In this document: in pieces, positions 58,524 to 64,000 of the stretch
Numbering within the stretch: position 1 is the first letter of the stretch
Layout: each line of letters starts with the position of its first letter
NCBI RefSeq assembly: GCF_002994635.1
Contig: NZ_PVNL01000192.1
Coordinates: 1 to 64,000, forward strand
Origin: Enhygromyxa salina
Lineage (GTDB): Bacteria; Myxococcota_A; Polyangia; Nannocystales; Nannocystaceae
DNA length: 64,000 bases
Direction: 5' to 3'
Notes under the pieces: model-generated
The model's input: only the letters and a program-made list of their open reading frames with translations
The model's database searches: none
What the model was told of the DNA's origin: nothing
Program-made: the position numbers and the translations under genes

Positions 58524-59132
58524 ATGTCGTGGAGGCTGCAGCGAGCCGTGGTTGGTGCGTGTGTGGTCGCGCCGGCCGTGGGGTGTGGCCCTCGGGACAA
58601 CACAGCGCCAGTCCTCGAGGACGCTCGGTTCGAAGACCCCAGCACGCTGGTGCTCAGCTTCTCGGAGCCGATCGCCAGCGTCGCCGACATCGATCCTGTC
58701 ACGCACTTTCGACTGGGCAGCGGCTTCGCTCTCGATGCGCTCGGCGTGACCGTCTACTACGACCTCTCGCACCACTTTTGGGACGGGTTCCCGGGCTCGG
58801 GGGCCGACGCGTCGGGGCTCTGGCCGCGGCACGGGTTCACGATCGTGTCGCTGGTCGAGCCCGGTGACGATCCCTCGCAGCTGCGGCTGACGCTGGCGTA
58901 TCCGCTCACCTACTACGTCTGCGACAACCTGTCGTTGGCCGACGAGATGGAGATCCCGGCGGGGATCCACCTGCACTACGCCGAGGCCGGGTTCCCGCGG
59001 GTCACGGACGAAGCAGGCAACCCGCTGGCTGACATCGGCGCGTGGTGGGTCAGCGCGAGCTTCTCGACCACGCAGCCCGGGGCGTTTCCCGAGCTGGACG
59101 CGCGCATGCCGATCCCATGTCCGGAGCTCTAG
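58524..59132 (+). CDS. Lipoprotein with Ig-like/SbsA-like beta domain
   Basis: 202 residues. MSWRLQRAVVGACVVAPAVG precedes a lipobox Cys at 21 (AVGC). The mature part opens APVLEDARFEDPSTLVLSFSEPI, reminiscent of bacterial Ig-like (Big_5/SbsA) domains that often start with T-x-P...F...P. Later strands are GVTVYYDLSHHFWDGFP, LRLTLAYPLTYYVC and IHLHYAEAGFPRVTDEAGN. It follows the glycosyltransferase by 9 bases, so it is probably co-transcribed. Function unknown, and no enzymatic motif is visible. Confidence 0.7.
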   Translation: MSWRLQRAVVGACVVAPAVGCGPRDNTAPVLEDARFEDPSTLVLSFSEPIASVADIDPVTHFRLGSGFALDALGVTVYYDLSHHFWDGFPGSGADASGLWPRHGFTIVSLVEPGDDPSQLRLTLAYPLTYYVCDNLSLADEMEIPAGIHLHYAEAGFPRVTDEAGNPLADIGAWWVSASFSTTQPGAFPELDARMPIPCPEL

Positions 59133-59140
59133 GGATGTAT

Positions 59141-59258
59141 ATGACCCCCACAGGCGGCTTCGCACTTCGCGGTCACTCGCTTCGCTCGCTCCCAACGGGC
59201 TGGCTGTTTGCGAGCGCATGTGTGGCCCCCTGGAAGGGGGCTCCATATGACCCCCATA
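59141..59258. repeat. Left flanking repeat of the toxin island
   Basis: Begins ATGACCCCCACA and ends GCGCATGTGTGGCCCCCTGG, then AAGGGGGCTC, with a second ATGACCCCCATA at 59247. The same two blocks occur in the same orientation at 62635-62750, right of the toxin/immunity pair. Between the blocks the two copies are only weakly alike. The CCCCCT/AGGGGG inverted part can form a hairpin. Confidence 0.75.
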
Positions 59259-59495
59259 GACGACCTGGGCTCGCAGGCATAGAAAAACGGGCTCTCAGAG
59301 CCCGTCGACGGCCGCGCTCGCGGCGGCCTCCCTGTGGCCTCCAAACTATTCTTCTAGCAGGTCGGCGGTAGCAAACTTCTTGGCACAGAGGGCTGACGCA
59401 GCAGCTCGTCGAGCTGTCCCGCGAGCGGGCGTGGGAGTGGGAGTACTCGTGGCTTGCGTCCCTTGGGTGCGCCGTAGCTGCCGTCCGCCCAGTGA

Positions 59496-59648
59496 TCGAC
59501 ATGCCGGCTCGGGGCCGAGAAGCGCAAGATCGCCGAGTCGGCGCTGGGCCGCGACTCGAAGGTCGGCAAGAAGCTGACCATCGAGGACGTCGACGACCTG
59601 CTGGTCACGCGGGTGGGTGGGCCGCGGCCTGGGACGAGGTCTAGTTGA
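59496..59648 (+). pseudogene. Orphan C-terminal fragment of an unidentified gene
   Basis: A short open stretch reads EKRKIAESALGRDSKVGKK, LTIEDVDDLLVTR and ends in TGA at 59646. It has good coding character but no start and a stop just upstream (59493), so it is best read as a leftover 3' end. The family was not recognised. Confidence 0.3.
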
Positions 59649-59732
59649 CTGGGCGTGGCGCGCAGAGCGGTGTGGTGAAGACCATCCCTTGGGCGAGTAC
59701 CCGACTCACCCGCGTCGAGCTAGGCTCGCGCA

Positions 59733-62189
59733 ATGGCCACGTTCTCGAAGTTACCACGCGAGTCAGCGACATCGGCCCGACCGAATAAGTCAGGTTCACG
59801 GCGCCCGTTTCAACGAACGGCGGCTTCGACTTCGACCACAAGCGCCACTGGCGTCAGCTCGCCAGACAGCGCGCTCGAGCGGGAGGCCACGCTGGCGACC
59901 AATGCCGTGTTCGGACCTCGCACGACCTCACCGCGTCCGACCCGCGAGCGACCGTCTGCCACGGACGCAAGCGGAGCGCTGGACCTGGCCAGGAAGAGCG
60001 CACGACGCGACGCCGAATCGCTCGATCCCCCCGCCGAGCTCGGTGAGCTTTCCGACGTCAACGTCCATGAGGGGCCATCGGTCGACCGCGCGGGCGCGTG
60101 GCTGAAGGCCAAGGCCTTCAGCCACGGGACGGACGTGTTCATGACTCGCTGGGCCGGGGCCAGGCAGGAACGGCAACGAACGCTCCACCACGAACTGCTC
60201 CACACCAGTCAAGAAACAGGCTCCCTCATCCACCGGGAAGACCACGCTGTCGAGTCGGTCCTCCAAGACGCTTTCGCCGTGCTCGCAGACCGCGACGCAG
60301 CAGCGCAGGAAATCCGCGTCATCGTTCGAGGCCTCGCAACCAGCGACATTTCCTATTTGTTTTGGGGAATTCGGGTGGCGCAACTCAACGAGGACGTCTC
60401 AAAGCGCAACCTCCGGGTCGCGCGACAGGTCGCCATCGACCTTCTGCGCGAGCGTGCGCCCTACGACTCCGAGGCCGCTGAACTTCTCGCGCCGCTCGAA
60501 ACCACGGACGTCGACAAAGACATGCTTGGTGCGGGGATCGACAGTCCGATGGAAGTTGCCTTCGTCGAAGCCGAGCTCGAGGACAGCATTCCCGTCGAGA
60601 TCGCCATGGAGGAGGCGACAGCCGGCAACGAGGTCCGTGACATCGAAATTGCGGAGAAAGAGGAACAACGGAAGAGGGAGAAGAGTAAGCCCAAGTCCAA
60701 GACCGCGATCTCCACCAAGCGCAGCAAGGGGTACACGACATTCATCGTCCCGATCCAAGGTGGCCTCGACCTGGTCGTGCAATTCTATCGCTCCCCCGCA
60801 TCCAACGAAGGAGGTACCCTGAGGTTCAAGGTCAAGCAGGATCCCAGGCCCCCCATCGAGACCCCGCTTCCGACGGGTAGCGCCTTCACCCCCAAGGTGG
60901 TGCGACAGTCCAAGGGGTTCTTGTCGTTCGGGTTCGCAAGTAAGAACAACGCGGACCTGACCGTACGGTACGGTGCTCGGTCCAAGCTCGAGCGTCACCA
61001 CGCCATCAACCCCGAGGACCCCAACGGTCCCTTGCTCGTCAACGAGGAATTCAAGCGTACTTCCGTCGATGCGACCCTAGATTTTCATGGCAGCAGCCTG
61101 ACCTATTCCTACCAGGGCCGCCTGCCCGACGAGGCCATCACTCCGCCCACGTGGGTCTTCCGGCGCCACGGCAACCACCTCCCGAGCTATATGTCCACTC
61201 GTGGCAAGTATGCCAAACGCGTAGTGCTGGTCGGGCCTCTGCTGGATATCGATCCCCAGCAGGTCGGAACCCTGGAGGGGTTCGAACAGGGGGTCGTCGA
61301 GAGCGGCAAGGTGTTGGGGTCGCTGGTAGTATACAGCATCCCCTATGTCGGGCCGGTGGTCATGCTCGGAGAAGCGATCGCCGGGAAGTCGATCTGGGGA
61401 GACGAGTACAGCACCGAGGTACGTGTTATCTTCGGATTGTTGGCCCTGATTCCTATCGCCGCGCGGGCGTCCGGTCTCATCGTCGAGTCTCAAGAGGCCG
61501 CGAAGCTCGCCAGTGAATTGAATATCTCCAAGAACGAGGCTCAGATTCTGATTCGCGGCGCCAAGCGATTCACCGCTGAAGATCAAGCGTTCCTGCGCTC
61601 GACCTCGGAGAAGGTCAAAAAGGGCATGGCCCTGACCGAGGTTGAAGCGACTCGAGTCGCAACTCTGATGAACCGCATTGGCACGGTCGAACAGATTATC
61701 TTCAGCGGCGCGAACGACATCGAATTGATCTGGCAGTCCTTCCGCTACTGGGGGCAGACCGAAGGTGCGGTGTACGGAGCACGAACGCCCGTTACGACGT
61801 TCTGGCAACGCATGAAGGCGATGATTGGCAAGAAAGAGGGATTGGTCGTGTTCCAGGGGGAGGCTGCGCAGCTGTTCAAGGCCCATGCCGTCGAAGGGCC
61901 GTACAGTGGGATGAAGCGGCTCCTCGGGCAGCACAAGGCCGGATTTGGTGATATCATGTTTGATGAGGCGACTCGCCAGGGCAACACGATCATTGTCACC
62001 CGCGCTCACATCGCTACACCAGCCGAAATCCAGCATGCCGGGCAACCCACGACCTGGGCGACGGCGCGGCTTTGGGGGCGGCGCTTGACCCTCGAGCCGC
62101 TCGCGGCGGCGGGTCTCGCATCCGGGGGGGTGATGGTATACATGCTGTGGGATTGGGTAAGCGACACGGACAGCGAAGAAGACAAATGA
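59733..62189 (+). CDS. DUF4157-type polymorphic toxin candidate (eCIS-like effector)
   Basis: 818 residues. After a disordered Ser/Thr/Arg-rich start (1-80), a DUF4157-like domain reads VNVHEGPSVDRAGAWLKAKA, then FSHGTDVFMTRWAGARQERQ and RTLHHELLHTSQE, with HELLH at 153-157 as a zinc-protease-like motif. DUF4157 is known as a marker of effectors tied to extracellular contractile injection systems. Residues about 520-585 (LGSLVVYSIPYVGPVVMLGE, GDEYSTEVRVIFGLLALIPI) resemble a pre-toxin TG-type hydrophobic segment. The C-terminal about 200 residues are probably the toxin proper (GAVYGARTPVTTFWQRMKAM, GDIMFDEATRQGNTIIVTRA) and end in a TM helix (about 788-806) and acidic tail. Codon third positions are less G/C-rich than neighbours, suggesting transfer. 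The next gene overlaps by ATGA. Confidence 0.8.
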   Translation: MATFSKLPRESATSARPNKSGSRRPFQRTAASTSTTSATGVSSPDSALEREATLATNAVFGPRTTSPRPTRERPSATDASGALDLARKSARRDAESLDPPAELGELSDVNVHEGPSVDRAGAWLKAKAFSHGTDVFMTRWAGARQERQRTLHHELLHTSQETGSLIHREDHAVESVLQDAFAVLADRDAAAQEIRVIVRGLATSDISYLFWGIRVAQLNEDVSKRNLRVARQVAIDLLRERAPYDSEAAELLAPLETTDVDKDMLGAGIDSPMEVAFVEAELEDSIPVEIAMEEATAGNEVRDIEIAEKEEQRKREKSKPKSKTAISTKRSKGYTTFIVPIQGGLDLVVQFYRSPASNEGGTLRFKVKQDPRPPIETPLPTGSAFTPKVVRQSKGFLSFGFASKNNADLTVRYGARSKLERHHAINPEDPNGPLLVNEEFKRTSVDATLDFHGSSLTYSYQGRLPDEAITPPTWVFRRHGNHLPSYMSTRGKYAKRVVLVGPLLDIDPQQVGTLEGFEQGVVESGKVLGSLVVYSIPYVGPVVMLGEAIAGKSIWGDEYSTEVRVIFGLLALIPIAARASGLIVESQEAAKLASELNISKNEAQILIRGAKRFTAEDQAFLRSTSEKVKKGMALTEVEATRVATLMNRIGTVEQIIFSGANDIELIWQSFRYWGQTEGAVYGARTPVTTFWQRMKAMIGKKEGLVVFQGEAAQLFKAHAVEGPYSGMKRLLGQHKAGFGDIMFDEATRQGNTIIVTRAHIATPAEIQHAGQPTTWATARLWGRRLTLEPLAAAGLASGGVMVYMLWDWVSDTDSEEDK

Positions 62190-62464
62190 GGTGCAAGAAA
62201 TGTCATCGCAAGATCCGCCCCCGTGCTGATCCGCCTGGCTACTTCTCGGTGCTCACGCTGCTACTGCTGGGCGTCGCGGTCACCCTTTTCGTGCTCTTGT
62301 CCCCGGTGTGGGCGCTGTTTCCGTTGGCGGGCGCCCTGATCACCGGCGTCGGCGTCGTCAACAGCATCATCGATGGGAGCAACGTCGAAGCCCGCAACAA
62401 CGCTCGCGGTGTTCAGTGTCGGCAGTGCGGACACCTCAACAAGCTTCGCCCCTGGACCTTCTGA
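62186..62464 (+). CDS. Candidate immunity protein: zinc-ribbon ends with two TM helices
   Basis: 92 residues from the ATG at 62186, which overlaps the toxin stop (ATGA). It starts MRCKKCHRKIRPRADPPGYF. A long hydrophobic region of about 45 residues (FSVLTLLLLGVAVTLFVLLS and PVWALFPLAGALITGVGVVN) forms two TM helices. It ends with a second Cys pair (VQCRQCGHLNKLRPWTF). The two CxxC pairs could together bind one zinc on the cytosolic face. A small membrane protein translated straight after a polymorphic toxin gene is the usual place for an immunity protein, and TM helices would suit a membrane-acting toxin. This role is inferred only from position. Confidence 0.65.
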   Translation: MRCKKCHRKIRPRADPPGYFSVLTLLLLGVAVTLFVLLSPVWALFPLAGALITGVGVVNSIIDGSNVEARNNARGVQCRQCGHLNKLRPWTF

Positions 62465-62803
62465 GCATCTGCGGGCGGTGTTGCAGGTTGCCCTCTGTGC
62501 CAACAAGGGTGAGACAGTCCGGGTTCAGATATTAGTTTAGCAGCGGGGCTGTTTGTTGGCCCCCTGAGAGGGAGTTCTGGCTCGTTTTCCTGTGTTCAGA
62601 GGACGCACGACGTGCGGAGGAATCTAACAAGTAAATGACCCCCACACGGACCTTAGACTTCGCCGACTGCAGCCGCTGCGCGTCTGGTCGCTTTGCTCCT
62701 CGGGGCTGTTTGTTCGCAGGCGCATGTGTGGCCCCCTGGGAGGGGGCTCTGAACACATTTCCTGTGTCCATGGGTCGCACGACGTGCGGAGAAATCTAGC
62801 TAG
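62465..62803. other. Gene-free right flank of the toxin island
   Basis: About 340 bases with no gene. It is filled mainly by repeat copies C (62544-62634) and B (62635-62807). The stop codon of the MtfA-like gene at 62804-62806 lies inside copy B. Confidence 0.6.
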
Positions 62804-62807
62804 CTAA
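62544..62807. repeat. Right flanking repeats (two tandem, related copies)
   Basis: Copy C (62544-62634) and copy B (62635-62807) both have CGGGGCTGTTTGTT, GGCCCCCTG...GAGGG and then TTTCCTGTGT, CGCACGACGTGCGGA and AATCTA. Copy B has in addition the ATGACCCCCACA start and the GCGCATGTGT block seen at 59141-59250. Both contain the palindrome GCACGACGTGC and the CCCCCT/AGGGGG hairpin. The direct orientation relative to the left copy brackets the toxin/immunity pair. Confidence 0.7.
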
Positions 62808-63706
62808 GACGCCCCGGGGTCTTGGCCAAAGTAGTCGCGCAGCATCGCGTAGAGCTCGGGATCCTTGTCGCGCAGCTTGTGAGGTCGCTCGAAGAAGGTC
62901 TCGACCGCGACGGCGAAGAACTCGGCCTCATTGGTCCCGGCGTAGTCGCGCAGGGTGTTGGCGTAGCGGTGAGTCCGAAGCTTGCGGAGTCGATCGGTGA
63001 TGACCTCGAGCCACGGCGCGCTGCTGGCCCAGGCCGCGCCGATCGGGACCCCGTCCACGTGGCCGTCGGCCATGTCGAGCACATGCGCGAGCTCGTGCAG
63101 GCCGACGTTGTGCCCGTCGTGGCGGCGAAACCCGAGGGCGAGGTCGCGCTCCGAATAGAGGATCGGCCCCTGGTAGTGAACCATGCCCGTGATGTTGGCG
63201 TGGTCCTCGCTGGCGTAGTCCTCGTCGAACGCGCGCGGGTGCACGACGATGTCGCGCAGGCGCGGCCACTCGAACTTGGGCATGCCGTGGCCCAAGATCG
63301 CGGCCGACGACGCGATCAGCAGGCGGGTCTCGTCGTCGATCTCGAGCTGCCGCGCGCCCTGGCCTGCGCCATAGATGTTCTGCTCGGCCAAGAAGATCCG
63401 CACGTCGTCTTCGAACCGGCGTCGGGCCTCGCCGTCGACCGGGAGCCGGCGATAGAAGTCGACGCGGCGCTCGAGGATCTGCCGCCACGCAGCGGGGAAT
63501 GGGGTCGAGACCAGCGATCGCCGCCTGTGGTAGGTGCCGGCCATCCACAGGTACCAGCCCGCACCCAGCACCGCGCCGACCACCGCGCCGACCACCGCAT
63601 TGGGCCACGACCACGCCGAGGCGAGCGCGCCGATCAGTCCGAGCGCGGCGAAGCTCAGCGCGACGCCGAGGTGCACACGGATCTTGTTCGCGGGCCAGAC
63701 CTGCAC
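62804..63706 (-). CDS. MtfA-like M90 zinc peptidase with N-terminal TM helices
   Basis: 300 residues from a GTG at 63706. Two helices (about 14-32 and 38-56) anchor the protein in the membrane, unlike soluble E. coli MtfA. The catalytic part has FPAAWRQILERRVDFYRRLP and a clear zinc site NVGLHELAHVLDMADGHVDG, H204-E205-L-A-H208, with EAEFFAVAVETFFERPHKLR providing the downstream Glu/helix. MtfA is known to inactivate the glucose repressor Mlc in enterobacteria; in other phyla its substrate is unknown. The repeat copy B overlaps its end, so the island boundary falls right here. Confidence 0.88.
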   Translation of the reverse strand: MQVWPANKIRVHLGVALSFAALGLIGALASAWSWPNAVVGAVVGAVLGAGWYLWMAGTYHRRRSLVSTPFPAAWRQILERRVDFYRRLPVDGEARRRFEDDVRIFLAEQNIYGAGQGARQLEIDDETRLLIASSAAILGHGMPKFEWPRLRDIVVHPRAFDEDYASEDHANITGMVHYQGPILYSERDLALGFRRHDGHNVGLHELAHVLDMADGHVDGVPIGAAWASSAPWLEVITDRLRKLRTHRYANTLRDYAGTNEAEFFAVAVETFFERPHKLRDKDPELYAMLRDYFGQDPGAS

Positions 63707-63778
63707 CGCGCCAGCATAGCGCCGGGTCGACGACTCGATAGAGACGGACCGACCGATCGGGTAGGCTGGCGATCGACG

Positions 63779-64000
63779 GTGCGGGCGCTGGGCGACACGC
63801 TGGTGGTGATCACGGGGGCCGGCGGCGGGATCGGTCGGGCGCTCGCGCATGGGTTCGTGCGCCGCGGGTGCAAGCTGGCGCTGCTCGACCTCGACGGCGA
63901 GGCGATCGACGGCGTGGCTCGCTCGCTGCGGGAGCAGGGGGCCGCGGTGTCGACCCACGTGGTCGACGTGCGGGTTCGCGGCGATCTCGAGCGGGCCCGG
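63779..64000 (+). CDS. Short-chain dehydrogenase/reductase, N-terminal part only
   Basis: 74 codons from a GTG at 63779 to the window edge with no stop. VVITGAGGGIGRALAHGFVR is the TGxxxGIG cofactor motif of SDRs, followed by a strand ending LALLDLDGEAIDGV, whose Asp residues favour NAD over NADP, and by THVVDVRVRGDL, equivalent to the usual CDV/DV strand. The active-site Tyr-Lys region lies outside the window, so the substrate is open. It is divergent from the MtfA-like gene. Confidence 0.85.
   Translation, partial: MRALGDTLVVITGAGGGIGRALAHGFVRRGCKLALLDLDGEAIDGVARSLREQGAAVSTHVVDVRVRGDLERAR

Larger units (their letters stand above)
59133..59732. other. Gene-poor flank left of the toxin island
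   Basis: About 600 bases without a complete gene. It holds the left flanking repeat (59141-59258). A minus-strand fragment at 59396-59470 reads GRKPRVLPLPRPLAGQLDEL, resembling a piece of a tyrosine recombinase. A plus-strand fragment (59496-59648) also looks protein-like. The mix of repeats and fragments fits an old insertion boundary. Confidence 0.5.

Noticed and set aside
59173..59608. Minus-strand open frames over the left flanking repeat
   Set aside because: They are read from repeat DNA (GVIWSPLPGGHTCARKQPA type) that recurs at the right flank, so they are likely spurious.

Overview
The window reads as a stretch of chromosome from a high-GC myxobacterium, most likely a Nannocystineae-type genome (Nannocystis, Plesiocystis or Enhygromyxa relatives). 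This is an inference from gene style, not from a marker gene. The signs are strong G/C preference at third codon positions, many lipoproteins with Cys-rich or FG-GAP/RCC1 architecture, a VWA protein ending in a MYXO-CTERM-like tail, a 1946-residue Ser/Thr kinase-ATPase-histidine kinase-receiver fusion, and few strong Shine-Dalgarno sites. No rRNA, tRNA or CRISPR array was seen.

Layout. 0-1.9 kb is accessory: the N-terminus of an SpvB/TcB-like protein runs off the left edge, followed by a decayed gene, a membrane protein with an internal duplication and a truncated FG-GAP lipoprotein. 1.9-8.2 kb holds aspartokinase (lysC), a GT39-like membrane glycosyltransferase overlapping a PA14-like membrane protein, an SRPBCC protein and an FG-GAP lipoprotein. 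8.2-13.5 kb holds a VWA protein, an RCC1-repeat lipoprotein and a divergent Fis-type regulator whose gene is studded with a degenerate palindrome. 13.4-25.7 kb is mostly housekeeping: glpD, a HisC-like aminotransferase lacking its lysine, rlmD, smpB, class I aldolase, a molybdopterin oxidoreductase with a PepSY-type partner, and PspC. 25.8-30.1 kb holds large and Cys-rich lipoproteins, deoC and a small gene.

30.1-36.7 kb is a co-directional fatty-acid cluster on the minus strand (TetR regulator, acyl-CoA dehydrogenase, MaoC hydratase, FabG4-type reductase, thiolase), with a palindromic candidate operator at the regulator start. Together these cover most steps of a beta-oxidation-like cycle. 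36.7-47.8 kb is a signalling block of three large histidine kinases plus a LuxR-type regulator. 47.9-55.0 kb holds comF, rlmH and rsfS, a prepilin peptidase and two SPFH proteins. 55.2-59.1 kb holds a pair of paralogous Cys-rich lipoproteins, a glycosyltransferase and another lipoprotein.

59.1-62.8 kb is the most interesting part. An AT-richer island carries a DUF4157-type polymorphic toxin candidate, translationally coupled to a small zinc-ribbon/two-TM candidate immunity gene. The pair is bracketed by directly repeated, non-coding elements. The right edge has an MtfA-like peptidase and the start of an SDR gene.

Several repeat families are visible only at the DNA level: a hairpin element with compensatory stem changes (16.5 and 47.8 kb), a 60-bp tandem/inverted array between convergent genes (55.0-55.2 kb), a 64-bp palindrome (56.65 kb), the elements flanking the toxin island, and the CACCGA-N4-TCGGTG cluster at 12.4-13.3 kb.
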